From the NCBI RefSeq assembly GCF_963576675.1, contig NC_088913.1:74709001-74773000 (forward strand): a stretch of DNA of 64,000 nt. Direction: 5' to 3'. Both the position numbers and the translations under genes were made by a program. The notes under the pieces are model-generated. The model saw only the letters and a list, made by a program, of their open reading frames with translations, had not been told where the DNA came from and searched no databases. This DNA comes from Euphorbia lathyris. Lineage: Eukaryota > Streptophyta > Magnoliopsida > Malpighiales > Euphorbiaceae. This document shows, in pieces, positions 1-11,405 of this stretch. The stretch's first letter is position 1. Each line of letters opens with the position of its first letter.

Positions 1-44
1 GTGTGTTAGGTAAAAAGTAGGGGACTAATAAATTATTTACCCTT
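1..44. mobile_element. Right-end fragment of a foldback MITE
   Basis: The first ~44 bases are the same as the right terminus of the MITE at 24598-24975, ending in the same TATTTACCC end. The rest of the element lies left of the window. Confidence 0.75.
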
Positions 45-588
45 AAAAAAAGGGAACATTACACAGAAATTCATGTTTTAATAATTAATACAACTATGTT
101 AAGTCATAATTTTGAATTGTGTCAAACTAGTAAAATTAGTATTTTTAATATATTTTAAGGATTAGAATTTACAAATTAGAAGTTTACGATATATTTTCTA
201 GTATTTATAATTTATGAATTAGAGTCTAGAATTTTTAAACTATGATGTAAAAAATGACATATTAAGAATTAAGTTTGGCAATATGACTTACTTGTAATTT
301 TGTACTTAATTATGATATTCATGTATTTGACCCTTAAAAAAAATTGGGCTTTCGTTTCAAAAACAGGAAAATTACACACAAAAATTCATCTTTTAAAAAC
401 TATTTATAACTATATCAAGTCATAATTTTGAATTATATCAAACTAGTAAAATTAGAATTTTTAATATATTTTAAAGATTAGAATTTACAAATTAGAAGTT
501 TATAATACATTTTCTAGGGTTTATGATTTATGAATTGGAGTTTAGATTTATTAAATTATAGTGTAAAATCATAATATATAGAGAATAA
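45..588. repeat. AT-rich dispersed repeat, two tandem partial copies
   Basis: Two successive copies (about 45-350 and 360-588) of an AT-rich family that recurs at 4481-4880, 12600-12945, 16615-16955 and, as a fragment, 53358-53455. Shared landmarks are TCATAATTTTGAATT, ATCAAACTAGTAAAATTAG and a tail ending AATATATAGAGAATAATGAC. It has no coding potential. The second copy is cut at 588/589 by the Helitron. Confidence 0.7.
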
Positions 589-603
589 TCTATACATCTA
601 CTA

Positions 604-745
604 AAAGCTGGAGATAAAATGCTGATGTGTCAGCTTGAGGTAAATTCTGAATTTAATTTCTTATATTTTTAATTTAAGCTGGAGATAAAATGCTGATGTG
701 CCAGCTTGAGGTAAATTCTGAATTTAATTTCTTATATTTTTAATT
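604..745. repeat. 71-bp tandem duplication at Helitron 5' end
   Basis: Two near-identical units (604-674 and 675-745), each starting AAGCTGGAGATAAAATGCTG and differing mainly at GTGTCAGC versus GTGCCAGC. They lie in the 5' terminal region of the Helitron. Confidence 0.85.
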
Positions 746-2259
746 TTATTTATTTAATATCTATTAATCTATTATTTTTAGTTTCTTTCATTTTATTTAA
801 TATTAAATGGTTATTCTCCCACTAACAATCTCGACCAGTTTAGTTTGATGATAACTCCACTAACTCATAACAACCTCTGCCAATTTAGATTGACGATAAC
901 TTTCTCACTATCTCATAACTTCTCAGTTTATTATATAAACACATATCCCTAAATTCAGTTTATCTTTTTTAGCTAAAGAAAATTCTGGAATCATTTGACG
1001 TTTCCCTTTTCTCTTCTCTCTCTATATTCTTCTTCCTATGGTGGCTGTTTGATTTGGTTTGTTCGCTGTTCTCACCTCTCTAATCTCTTTCTGTTCGCTG
1101 TTCTCATACCCTTTGGTTGTAATATTGGCTTCAATTTTTCCATTTTCTTGTAATTTAATCTGCAAGTTCAATCTATGTTTTCCCTTTCCCGTTTACTCCC
1201 ATTCTTCCCTTTGTGGATTCAGATCAAACTTTGCAATCTCTCCTCCTTGCGGGTATAGTTTTGCTTCTAAAGGGTTGTTTATGTTTTATTTTGCATTCTC
1301 TGATGTTTTTGCTATGTTTTACCCATTTACAGCCAATATTTCCCCTTCTTGATTCGAATCTCACCTTCTGATCTCCCCTCTTTGCAGACATCACACACAA
1401 TCCTATTCGATTTTGAGATAAGATGCATGCAGGTAATAACTCTAAATTAATTTTTAGTTTTCTTGGACTATTTTAATTTTATATGAATTCCCATTTTAGA
1501 ATATGCAGGTAGGCAATGAAGCAGTTCTGATTTTTTTTTTGTTTACCATTGTTGATGCTCTTTTAACCATTTTCAGTGTTCTGATTCTTCAGTTTGATTG
1601 GGTTTTTACCACTGCATTCAGAATTTATGACTGCTTCTTAATTTCAAAGTTATTATGGTAAATTACTATTCCTCTTTGTAGGTCCAATTGTTGCAAAAGG
1701 TGGCTTTAGAGATGATAAAGGCTAATTGAGGAATTGATTACAACCATTGATGGAATGATATGAAATGGGAATGAAAGTGGTAGAGTCAAGGTATTGTTTT
1801 TCTAATAGTTGATTTTATTTAATAATAAATTATATTTACCAAACAGCATAGGTTCTTTTATTTATCAACTTATTTATTTTAGCATCTATATGAAATAGAT
1901 CTTCAGGTTTCTTAAACTAAAGATGTTCAATATATATATGACTAATGTTTGTTCTCCTTTCCCCTTTTTGAAAGTTTTCCTGGTCAATTTGCCACAGATT
2001 TCTATTCTTCTTGGGTTTGATTAACAGTCAGATTGATCTATCTCCACCTGCTTTTATGCTTTCATCATATTTTTCCATGTTTCCTAGCATTTTGTTCGTT
2101 TATGACCATTTGTTTTTATTCCTACATTATTTGTATTTTTTCCTTGAATTTATAGTTATTAGAAATGTTTATGGTGTTTAATTTAATAATATAAGCTTAG
2201 TAGTCTTAGCAAATTTAAAACTTCACAATTTTTTCTTTAAAGAAATAATCTTCACAAAG

Positions 2260-2835
2260 CATGGTTTTGAGAACCGGACCAGCCGGTTCAACCAAAACTG
2301 GTCATCATTCTGGACCGGAGGTGGTTCGGTTTTTAAATGCTTAAAAACCGGTCAGAACCGTTTAACCGTGACCCATCTGAACCGGTCGCGGTTAACCAGG
2401 GTGATCGGGTTACATTTTATACTCAATAAAAAATATTTTTCTACGGATTTGAAATGGACCTTTGAATAAGAAATAACTACTTAACCACTAGACCACTTAT
2501 TTTATCATTTCAATACTCATAATATTTTATTAATATTTAAATATTTCATAAAATAAAATTTAAAACTCTAAAAAATTGTATAATAACTATTTTATTGTTG
2601 TTAATAATAATATTAAATTTAGTCTTAAAAAATATGTAATTTATATTTTTTAGCCTTCTTATAAATTAAATTTTTATTATATTTTTAATTCATGATTGGA
2701 TTAGATTTATAAATTTAATAATTTTAATTTTATTTATATAATTTTTATAAGTTAAAATATGGATAAAATATTATTTTTGTCCTTTGACTCTTTGTCCTTT
2801 CCGGTTCTTTGATCGGTCCGATTTTAATAACCATG
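2260..2835. mobile_element. MITE nested in the Helitron
   Basis: The left end CATGGTTTTGAGAACCGGAC matches the reverse complement of the right end (CATGGTTATTAAAATCGGAC). The left arm is rich in CCGGTT/AACCGG words and the centre is very AT-rich and non-coding. Superfamily is uncertain. Confidence 0.6.
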
Positions 2836-3155
2836 GGTTTAAGTGATAAATTAGTCATTAAATGAAAGGGTTTAAATGATAAAATGAGACAAGTTTAGAT
2901 AATGCCGAAAGCTTTTTAAAATATATTTTTTTTCTTTTATACATCAGTAATGAAATGATTATAAAAAATTTAAAATTTAAAAGTTGAATTTTTTTCAGCA
3001 GCAATACGTCGAGACAAAAAGAAAAGTAGTTCAAAAAAAAGTTGAATTTTTTTTATGCGATTCTAATTTTAAATGATATGGAAATCATATATGAAATTAT
3101 ATATAAATATATTTTTTTTTGGTAAGAATTTATATATAAATATTAATAAAGTGAT

Positions 3156-3171
3156 CCGCGCAAAAGCGCGG
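3156..3171 (+). terminator. Helitron 3' hairpin
   Basis: A perfect 6-bp GC stem with an AAAA loop, followed by GTTTAAAA and CTAG. In Helitrons this hairpin marks the end of rolling-circle transfer. It is a transposition signal, not a transcription terminator. Confidence 0.85.
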
Positions 3172-3194
3172 GTTTAAAACTAGTTACATATTAC

Positions 3195-4480
3195 GGCCCC
3201 CGTTTGTTTGAGCGAAAATATTATGGAGGAAAATATTTTTTCAATTTTTCAGTGTTTGTTTGGGCAGGAAAATAAGTCAAAGGAAAATAAGTTGCAAGTC
3301 AATGGAAAAACAAGGAAGAAATAAGGGAAAATGTTTTACCATTTTCAAAAGGGTAAAACATTTTCCCTAAAACACATGCGTTTAGAGAAAAATTGGAAAA
3401 ACATTAAAAAATGTAAAAACATGAAACACGAAAAATATAAATAATATGAAAACGTTACAAAACATGAGAATATGACAAAAGAACTTGCAAAAAATATGAA
3501 AATGTGAACAAATGCGAAAAATACAAAAACGTAAAAAAAAACAAACACTTGAAAAAGCACAAAACATGAACACGAAAGAGTGACAAAATACGAAATATAC
3601 AAAAACATGAAAAATACAAAAAACAAAAAACGTGAAAAAATACGAAAAATACGAAAACGCAAAAAATGCTAAAACACAAAAACGTGACAATACGTGAAAA
3701 ACATGATAAACATGAAAAGACGAAAAATGCAAACAAAACACGAAAACGTAAAAAACACAAAAACGTGAAAAATACGAAAAACATGAAAAAAACGTGAATA
3801 ACACGAAAAAGTAACAAAATGCGAAAAATAAAAAACGCGAAAAAAAGAAAACGGGAAAAAGAGAAAAAATGAAAACCGAAAAGCTAAACGTGAAAACACA
3901 AAAAAGAAGAAAAAGTGCAAAAAAACATAGCAGCGTTGATAACATGAGAAAACGTACAAAAAATGCTGAAAATGTGAAAAAATGTTTTCGTATTTTTATA
4001 TTTATTTTTTTCATATTTTTGTGTTTTTCAACTTTTTTCCATGTTTTTAACATTTTTTTACTTTTCGTAATTTTCCACTTTTTGTGTTTTTAATAAATTT
4101 TTATATTTTTTTTGTGTTTTTTGGCGTTTTTCTGTTTTCCATATTTTTGTATGTTTTCGTGTTTTCCACATCTTTTCACGATTTTTGTGTTTCGTGTTTT
4201 TTTTACACTTTCTTGTTTTCATGAGTTTTTTTATAATTTTTTCTATTTTTTATGTTTTCACAGTTTTCCACGTCTCTACATATTTTTTGTGTTTTATATA
4301 TATAATTGAAAATAAAAAAAATACAAAAAATCTATATTTAGTGGTTGGAAAATATTTTCCAGTGTTGTAGCCAAACACCGGAAAATATTTTCCAGTGTTG
4401 TTGCCAAACACAGGAAAATATTTTATTTTCCTGCATAATATTTTCCAGAACAGAATATTTTCCCCCAAACAAACGGGGCC
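3195..4480. mobile_element. Large foldback MITE with A-rich and T-rich arms
   Basis: Terminal inverted repeats read GGCCCCCGTTTGTTTG on the left and CAAACAAACGGGGCC on the right, with TA/TTA at the flanks, resembling PIF/Harbinger-type MITEs. Subterminal GGAAAATATTTTCC words recur at both ends. The left arm (about 3390-3985) is a degenerate array of A-tracts separated by CG, TAC or CATG spacers. The right arm (about 3986-4290) is T-rich with the complementary words, so the element can fold back on itself. Long reading frames across it (for example the Phe-rich 3382-4053 minus frame) are products of base composition and not genes. Confidence 0.75.
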
Positions 4481-4939
4481 TAAAAATTAAATTTGGTGAT
4501 ATGACTTCGTTGTAATTTTGTACATAATTAATTATGATATTTATGTATTTTACCCCAAAAAAGGGGAAAATTACACAGAAATTCATTATTTAAAAACTAT
4601 TTACAACTATGTCAAGTTATAATTTTGGATTATGTCAAATTAGTAAAACCAGTACTTTTAATATATTTTAAAAATTAGAAGTCTAGAATATACTTTCTAG
4701 GGTTTATAATTTATGAATTAGAGTCTATATTTCTTAAATTATGCTGTAAAATCATAATATATAGAGAATAATGACATATTAAGAATTAAGTTTGATGATA
4801 TGACTTAGTTATAATTTTGTACTTAATTATAATATTAATGTATTTGATCCAAAAAAATGGACTATTTACACGAAATTCACAAATGGCCAAATAAATACAA
4901 ATCAATGACATTTAAATAAATACAATTCATTATTTCATC
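4481..4939. repeat. AT-rich dispersed repeat, uninterrupted copy
   Basis: A third copy of the family seen at 45-588. It keeps the GAGAATAATGACATATTAAG segment that the Helitron splits in the earlier copy, so it acts as the empty-site reference. It runs into LINE-A with no further feature. Confidence 0.7.
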
Positions 4940-4947
4940 GGTCACAG

Positions 4948-5664
4948 GTGAAACGTAATAGAAGTTTTAAATTTGATAATGTCTGGTTGAAGGATCAACA
5001 GTTTGTCGAGATGGTTCGTACGGGTTGGGTGGCAAGAGTTGAAGTTGATCTTTTAAGAAAGTTAGCAACTTGTGCTAGCAATATGGATCAATGGGGTCGA
5101 GCTTTTAATCAGCGGTTTATGAGGGGAATTGAGCTTTGTAAATCAAAGATGCGCAGGCTGCAAGATAGAACAAATAGCGCATCTGTAACTGAATTTTTTG
5201 GAGCCAAAAGGATGCTTAACGGTTTTCTAGAAGTCGAAGCTCGCTACTGGCAGCAAAGGGCGAAAGCATTTTGGCTTGCTGATGGGGATCAAAATACACG
5301 GTTTTTTCATGCTTGCGTTCAATGATGGAAACGGATAAACCGAATTGAAAGGCTTAGGGATGATGCCGGTATTGTTTGGGAGGCCGATTCTGATATGGCT
5401 CGAGTGGTAAGTAATTATTTTACTGCTCTTTTTGAACCGGCGGTCGGAAATTATTATGATGCTGTGGATATTTTACCTTGCATTATTACTGATGATATGA
5501 ATAACATGCTAATTGCCCCTTTTGATATTGAAGAATTTAAAGTAGCTATTTTCCAAATGCAAGCCGACAAATCACCTGGGCCTGATGGACTATCGCCGGG
5601 TTTTTTTCAATTTTTTGGAAAACGATTGGAACTGAGGTGTTTAATGCATGTAATGATTTTTTGA
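4948..5664 (+). pseudogene. LINE-A ORF2 linker and start of RT
   Basis: The frame from 4948 reads FKFDNVWLKD and later FWLADGDQNTRFFHACVQ, a conserved signature between endonuclease and reverse transcriptase in plant LINEs. A TGA near 5323 replaces what should be a sense codon, and the frame then continues. The RT entry motif ADKSPGPDGLSPGFF lies at about 5562-5606. A frameshift about 10 codons later diverts it to a stop at 5664. There is no start codon of its own because the element is 5'-truncated. Confidence 0.85.
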
Positions 5665-5738
5665 CAAGGAAGGAATTTCCACCTAGCTTGAATTCTACTA
5701 TTCTTGTTCTTATTCCTAAAGTCGATAATCCTGAGTAG

Positions 5739-6419
5739 ATGAAAGATCTTCGACCAATTGCTTTATGTAATGTGCTTTACAAATTAATTGCAAAAGTCTT
5801 GGCTAACAGACTTAAGCGTGTGCTCCCTGAGATTATCTCTGAAAATCAATCTGCTTTTGTACCGGGTCGTTCAATTGTTGATAATATTCAGGTTGCTTTT
5901 GAGTCCCTACACTACATGAAGCGGAAAAATAGAGGCAATGTTGGTGAGATTGGCCTTAAAATTGATATTAGTAAAGCATATGATCGTGTGGATTGGGGTT
6001 TTTTGGAGGCTGTCCTGGTAAGAATGGGTTTTCATGATAGTTGGATTCAATGGATTATGCTTTGTGTTAGTACTGTTGAATATTCAGTGGCTGTAAATGG
6101 AGCATTTGTGGGGCCTATTAAACCTGGTAGGGGCCTTAGACAAGGGGATCCTCTTTCCCCTTATCTGTTTATACTTTGTGATGAAGTCCTTTCAAAATTG
6201 ATTACAAAAGCTGAGGAAGAAGGGAAGCTGCATGGTTGCTCTATTGTTAGAGGGGCTCCTAGGGTCTCTCATTTGTTTTTCGCTGATGATAGCTTTCTGT
6301 TTTTTAAGGTAACCACTGAGGAGAGCACTTGTATTCTGGATATCCTTTCCATCTATGAAGCTGCTTCTGGTCAAGCTATAAATAAGCAGAAATCCAGAAT
6401 TTTTTCAGTCCTAATGTAA
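5739..6419 (+). pseudogene. LINE-A reverse transcriptase core
   Basis: 226 codons covering the fingers and palm: LRPIALCNVLYKLIAKVLAN, SENQSAFVPGRSIVDN, the first catalytic Asp in LKIDISKAYDRVDW, RGLRQGDPLSPYLF, and the catalytic FADD near 6279-6290. All RT motifs are present, so this section decayed late. It is preceded by a TAG at 5736-5738 and followed by a frameshift near 6410. The start is only the first Met after the stop. Confidence 0.9.
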
Positions 6420-6487
6420 AATAGGAGGAGCAAGCTGTGCTTTGCAATTTATTGTAGGTTCATCTCCCGTTAGATACAGGACGTTAT

Positions 6488-8019
6488 ATGGGTTTACCGT
6501 CTCTCATTGGTAGATCTAAAAAAGCAATTTTTGGATTCCTCAAAGACAAGCTACAGAGAAGATTTAACAGCTGGGGTTTCAGATTTCTTTCTGCTGCTGG
6601 TAAAGAGGTTCTTTTGAAGTCGGTAGCTCAGGCTCTACCAACTTTTTGCATGAGCACTTTCCTGTTACCAAAATCTACCTGTGATGAACTCCAGAAAATC
6701 ATGAATTCATTTTGGTGGGGTAAAAAGGCCGAGGGCAGGAGAAGTATTCACTCGAGTGGCTGGTCTCAACTTTGTAAACAGAAGAATGAGGGAGGTATGA
6801 GGTTTAGAGATTTGCATGATTTCAATTTGGCACGTTTGGGTAAGCATGGGTGGAAGCTTATCAATAATCCACACATCTTGGTTAGTAGAATTTTCAAAGC
6901 TAGATATTTTCCAAGAGTTTCTTTCCTTTCCTCCAAATTGGGCAATAATCCTAGTTTTGTTTGGAGGAGTGTGTGGGGTTCTATAAAATTACTGTCATTG
7001 GGATTGAGGTGGAGGGTTGGGGATGGTCGTGCAATATCAATATGGAAGGATCCATGGTTAAATAGGGAGGGTGCATTCAATGTGACGTCATCTTGCCTGA
7101 GGGGCATGAAAATGATAAGGTATATACTCTTTTTCTCCCTGGAACCCGTCTGTGGGATAGAGGCAAGGTGGTTGCTTCTTTTAACCAGGTTGAAGCCAAA
7201 TTGATATCACAGATGGTGATACCATTTCGGATTGTGACTGATAGACTGGTCTGGCACTACACGAAGGATGGTATTTATACAGCCAAATCTGGTTACAGGG
7301 CATTGGAGAATCAAAATAGGCCTGTAATCAATGAGTTGGGGTGGGGTGAGTTGTGGTTACTTCAAGTACCTCCAAAAATCAAGGCTTTTCTGTGGAAACT
7401 ATGTTCAAACTACCTTCCGACACGACATAGGCTTAGTATGCGACATTTGTTTATAATGACTTCATGTCCTTTTTGCCCTAATGATATTGAACATGATTAT
7501 CATCTTTTTGTTGGGTGCCCTTATGCTATTGATTGTTGGAATCAATGTGGAATTAATGCAGATGTATTTAGTTATGAATATCTCAGTATCAGCATTCTTA
7601 ACCTGTGCGTAACAATGCGCAAGGATCTGATGTGTACTATTGATGTTGTCTTATGGTCTATTTGGAAAAGCAGGAATGATTTGATATGGAATACACCCTT
7701 TATACCTACGGCTATTACTGTTCGTAATGGGTTGAATTTCCTGGAAGATTGGAAGCAGTACCAGAAATCATCCGAGGGAGATGCTGCTGTTCTGGTACGG
7801 CTTCCCTCTATTGGCCCATCGTCGTCTGTACCTGCTAGTCAAATGTCGGATGATCCTATTGATGCTGTTGTTGGTCCAACGTTGGATGTTCCTACTACGG
7901 CTGCTGATATTGCTCGTCGAGCATTTTCTGCTGCTGCTCGCCGAGCACCTACTGCTGTTCAACAACCTTCTCATGTTGTTGCTGCTGCTCACCGAGCATC
8001 TTCTGATGCTGCTCGCTGA
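6488..8019 (+). pseudogene. LINE-A RT thumb, zf-RVT and linker
   Basis: Two overlapping frames (6488-7204 and 7093-8019) form one domain order broken by a frameshift near 7090. The first has the thumb region LQRRFNSWGFRFLSAAGKEV and FWWGKKAEGR. The second has the zf-RVT signature YTAKSGYRAL, VPPKIKAFLWKLCSNYLPTR and CPFCPNDIEHDYHLFVGC, which supplies the Cys/His residues. It then passes into an Ala/Arg-rich linker built from repeats (7911-8046) and stops at a TGA created inside one repeat. Confidence 0.85.
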
Positions 8020-8046
8020 GCACCTTCTGCTGCTGCTCGCCGAGCA
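7911..8046 (+). repeat. Coding minisatellite (CTGCTCGCCGAGCA) in LINE-A
   Basis: Five copies of a near-palindromic 14-mer, core CTGCTCGCCGAGCA, at about 7911, 7934, 7985, 8009 and 8033, separated by 10-37 bases. They encode AARRA/AAARRAP-type runs between zf-RVT and RNase H. The TGA at 8017-8019 arose by CGA to TGA in the fourth copy. Confidence 0.85.
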
Positions 8047-8133
8047 CCTACTGCTGGTTGGACAAAACCTAGAAGAGGCCAAGTAAAATGCAACTGCGAT
8101 GCTTCTACTTTTCTGGATGCTGATAAAATTAGT

Positions 8134-8553
8134 ATGGGAGCGGTGTTGCGGAGTTTAGATGGCACTTTTATGGCTTGCTATAGTGCTTGGAATGATGGTT
8201 ATATAGCTGCTGCTACGGCTGAGGCTATTGCATTGCGCCAAGCGATTATATGGACATTTTCACTCAATTGCAGCAATGTTATCTTTGAATGTGATGCCAA
8301 GCGAGTTGTGGACGTTGTCAATACTCATAAAGATGATCTATCAGATTTTGGAACCATTATAAGCGATTATCAATTTCTTCTTTCTAACAGAACCGATTGT
8401 TCGGTGTCGTTCTCTCATCGTTCAGCGAATGAGGTTGCACATGCCATTGCACGACATGCCCTTTCCAATGCTAACGAGTTTTCCTGTTTTACTATTCCTA
8501 TTTGGCTATCAGCCGCTGTTTGTAAGGATCATTTCATATCTTTTTTAATATAA
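8134..8553 (+). pseudogene. LINE-A RNase H domain
   Basis: 139 codons matching the plant LINE RNase H tail: GAVLRSLDGTFMACYS, the acidic TAEAIALRQAI helix, VIFECDAKRVVDVV with its catalytic Asp, and SVSFSHRSANEVAHAIARHA at the C-terminus. It is in the same frame as the linker after the TGA at 8017-8019. In life it would remove RNA from the cDNA hybrid during target-primed reverse transcription. The short A-tail follows about 20 bases later. Confidence 0.85.
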
Positions 8554-8757
8554 TCCGAGTACTTGTTTCAAAAAAAAATTATCCACTATTTATTATGAAT
8601 TTATTATGTGAAATGTCAAGTGATTCCTCATTCTTAGAGAACGTAATAGGAAAAATTCTTTGGTAACTGCCAATTGAAAAACAATTATCCTTAGTTGATA
8701 TAATTTAAATAAACGGCCAATTTAACATAAAGCAATCTTTAGGTATCAACTTTTTTT

Positions 8758-9150
8758 TAACAGAAAAGATGAAACTTTTATTTATGAAACCGACATATTA
8801 CCGTCCTTAATAATAGGATCTATGAGCCAATGTGGTACAAATGAAGAACAAAAGTCACTAGCATTGGAACGGGCTTGTCTAGCCGTAGCATGAACCGCAC
8901 CATTCGCTATACAATGAATAAAAGAAATTTTAAAGAATAGTAGTACAATCTTGAATTAAAGCTCCAAACTCAGACAAATCGAGCCTTGGTGATTCAACAT
9001 GATCAACCACGAGTTTGGCGTCCGATTCAATCTGGACTTGTCTGTACCCCAATCCCGTCATCCATAATATGCTATTCCTGATCGTGAGGGCCTCAATGAT
9101 CTTCGGTTCTTTCACTTCTGCGATAAGGCTGCTGTTGTAGAACAACATTT
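8758..9150 (-). pseudogene. LINE RNase H 3' fragment
   Basis: The minus-strand frame at 8930-9148 reads EAL..RNSILWMTGLGYRQVQIESDAKLVVDHVESPRLDLSEFG, an RNase H core with the VQIESDAKLVVD signature. Downstream, shifted frames continue the LINE tail to about 8758. It comes from an element different from LINE-A. The stretch 8581-8757 before it is AT-rich with no feature seen. Confidence 0.75.
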
Positions 9151-9227
9151 TAGTGAAATTTATCCCAAATTATCATAATAGGAAGATTTTAAAAGATGAT
9201 ACAATAAGATGCGGATCTAGCCCATAA

Positions 9228-10016
9228 GGCTCTGTTCTTTATCGCTGAAAAAAACTGAACTGAACTGAATTGAACCGAACTGAACTGAACTGAATGCTAC
9301 TGAATACTGAACTGAATTGAACTGAATGCTACTAAACTTAACTCAATGCTACTGAACTTAACTGAATGCTACCGAACTTAACCGATTATTAATAATAAAT
9401 AAATATATTATTAAAGATAAAACTAAATCGAATATCAAATAAAAGCTCGGGTTGATAAAATCTTGACTTGATAAAAACCTATGAAATTAAATAAAATTGA
9501 GTCTAATTTAAATTAAAAATACAAATTACATACAAACACAAATTTATATATAATTTAAAGTCTATGAAATTAAATACAAATTTTTATATAAATATAAACT
9601 CTTAACTTTTTATTCTAATTAAGGGTTAAAGTGCAAAAATAACGTTTTGGGTCATGAGTAATTTTACCCCTAACGTCTAAAATGGTACAATTTTATCCCT
9701 AACATTGATAAATTCGATAAATTTTAGAAACAATTCATAATATGGATACAATTCCTAATTTTTAAATAATGATGTATACTTTAGTTTTGATTTTTTTTAT
9801 TAAACGATATATATTTTAATAAACTATCATTTGTTGACTTTTATCTAATTTATAGATAATGATAAAGTATAAATAATAATAATAATAATATATAATAATG
9901 ATAAATTATAGATAAATAATAATAATTATAATATAATAAATAATGATAAATTACTGAATGCTGAAACTGAATACTGAATTGATTGTTATTAAAATTAAGT
10001 GATAAAGAATAGAACC
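9228..10016. mobile_element. MITE with TAA target duplication
   Basis: TIRs are GGCTCTGTTCTTTATC on the left and GATAAAGAATAGAACC on the right, flanked on both sides by TAA (9225-9227, 10017-10019), as in PIF/Harbinger-type MITEs. The left part holds a run of CTGAA/TTGAA pentamers (9245-9385). A second repeat fragment (about 9625-9720, GGGTTAAAGTGCAAAAATAA) seems nested inside. Non-coding. Confidence 0.8.
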
Positions 10017-10600
10017 TAACTCGGAAGGTTTCAGCCCTTCCGCTCCTAACTTCACCCTTGAATAATATTTATCCGACTTCACCCTTGAATAATATTAATT
10101 CGATATTTTATAGCCTTCATAATTTATATCCCTCATGATTTGTATTCATAATTTAGATTTATATTGATGTTTTTTAAAGTTGATTACATCGGTCTGGTTG
10201 AATTGGTAAAAAAAGATGAAGTTTTGAGTCCAATTTAACTGAAATTCATATTTTCAATAATTTCAATCTTTTTCTAAATAACTTTCTTATTTTTATTAAT
10301 CAATTTTTTTTATATCTTTCTACAAATAAACTCTATTAGATTAAGACCTTGTTTGATAAAACACTTAATTACTTTGATTAAGACCTTGTTTGATAAAACA
10401 CTTAATTACTTAAATTAAAGTGTTCAACACTTATTTAATTTAAATGTGTTTAATAACAATTGTTTCTCCACCACTTAAATTAATTAATTAAGTTAAAAAT
10501 TTAATAAATCTATTTAATTTAACATTTTAAATTAAATATTATTAACTAATATTTTTATAAAAGGTATATTATTCAATATTTTCAGTATTTATAATATTCA
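10017..10600. other. AT-rich spacer with a 36-bp direct duplication
   Basis: No gene. A 36-bp unit beginning GATTAAGACCTTGTTTGATA occurs twice in tandem at 10339-10410. Its GACCTTGTTTGATAAAACAC start resembles the end of a Harbinger-like MITE remnant. Confidence 0.55.
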
Positions 10601-10749
10601 GCACTTCAAATCACAAGAAGAAACGAAAAAAGATTTGAAGAAAAAGCTATTGATTTTTTTTAGTAGAATTGGAAGGCATGGAGGCATGGACAAAAAGAAA
10701 AAAGAAAGAAAAGCTAAAAATTAAAAACGGACAACTCTGCTCAAGACTG

Positions 10750-11235
10750 AACTTCTATTGTCATCAGTGTCCGTTCAAGACTAAACTTCTATTGTCATCA
10801 GTAAGGATTTTCTGGAAACCTGCAGGAGGCAGACCAAACTCATAGTGACCCAAAAAACAAAAATCCGTCGGCCAATTAACCGTCCTGTTATCCTCTCTAT
10901 ACGTATGAAAAAAATGAATCTTCCAATCTTTCTCGCAGTAAAATAAACATTTCTTAATGATGTAAACTGATCTATTCAAGCTTTTTTTTTTGAAAAAAAA
11001 AAAGAGAAAATATAAAATAATACAAATAATGTAAAAGAATGAAGAAAGAAATCAATGAAAAAAAAAAGTAAAAAATCTAACAGAACCGATATTGTAGAAA
11101 ACCAGCATAATCGGAAGAGATAAATGAAAAGAGTTTGCCAAATGGATGGATCAATAGACGTCCGACCAAAATTAACTAAAACATCAGCATCCCTATTGTC
11201 TTCTCTCGAAAGATATGTGAAACAAATAACTGCAA
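10750..11235 (-). pseudogene. LINE RNase H tail fragments beside sHSP-1
   Basis: Two minus-strand scraps of LINE RNase H C-termini: HFFHTYREDNRTVNWPTDF (about 10860-10920) and a second one around 11100-11210 that reads FEREDNRDADVLVNFG. Both are duplicated beside sHSP-3 (51960-52440), so the LINE insertion predates that duplication. The last scrap nearly touches the sHSP-1 3' UTR. Confidence 0.65.
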
Positions 11236-11405
11236 TTCCGAAATGTGCTATTGATTTTATTAAACAAGAAAGAAAAGCAAACTCAACATTACATTAGAAG
11301 AAAGCTCCAAATTAAACCGATTACACAAAACTCATACAGCAAAACACATCACACTCATTAAAGTTACTCTGCAACACAAAGCACATATGGATAATTACGA
11401 GTTAA

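Larger units (their letters stand above)
589..3183 (+). mobile_element. Non-autonomous Helitron
   Basis: It starts with TC (TCTATACATCTACTAAAA) and ends in CTAG, preceded by a hairpin with arms CCGCGC and GCGCGG 3156-3171. These are the classic Helitron ends: 5' TC, a 3' hairpin about 10 bases before CTRR, and insertion between A and T without a duplication. The flanks (GAGAATAA | TTACATATTA) rejoin to match the unoccupied paralogue near 4765-4790 (GAGAATAATGACATATTA), which fixes both ends. No Rep/helicase ORF is present, so it depends on a partner in trans. Inside are a 71-bp tandem duplication, a pyrimidine-rich leader-like stretch around 1000-1400 and a MITE. A 97-codon frame at 1059-1352 has no recognisable domain and may be captured sequence or chance. 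Confidence 0.88.
4940..8580 (+). mobile_element. LINE-A: 5'-truncated L1-type LINE
   Basis: A plus-strand non-LTR retrotransposon lacking ORF1 and the endonuclease. What remains is the linker after the endonuclease, the reverse transcriptase, the zf-RVT region and an RNase H domain in that order, the standard plant L1 ORF2 layout. The 3' end is a short A-run at about 8571-8579. It is dead: in-frame stops fall near 5323, 5736 and 8017, and frameshifts near 5615, 6410 and 7090. No clear target-site duplication was found. Confidence 0.9.

Noticed and set aside
1059..1352. 97-codon frame in the Helitron
   Set aside because: No recognisable domain, starts inside a pyrimidine-rich stretch, and could be chance. 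Kept only as possible captured sequence within the Helitron entry.
3345..4586. Several overlapping Phe-rich frames on both strands
   Set aside because: They are by-products of the A-tract and T-tract arms of the foldback MITE. Extreme composition, no domain, and many overlapping frames.
7768..8086. Ser/Arg-rich minus frame and Leu-rich plus frame
   Set aside because: Alternative frames of the CTGCTCGCCGAGCA minisatellite. The third frame is the one continuous with the LINE-A domains.
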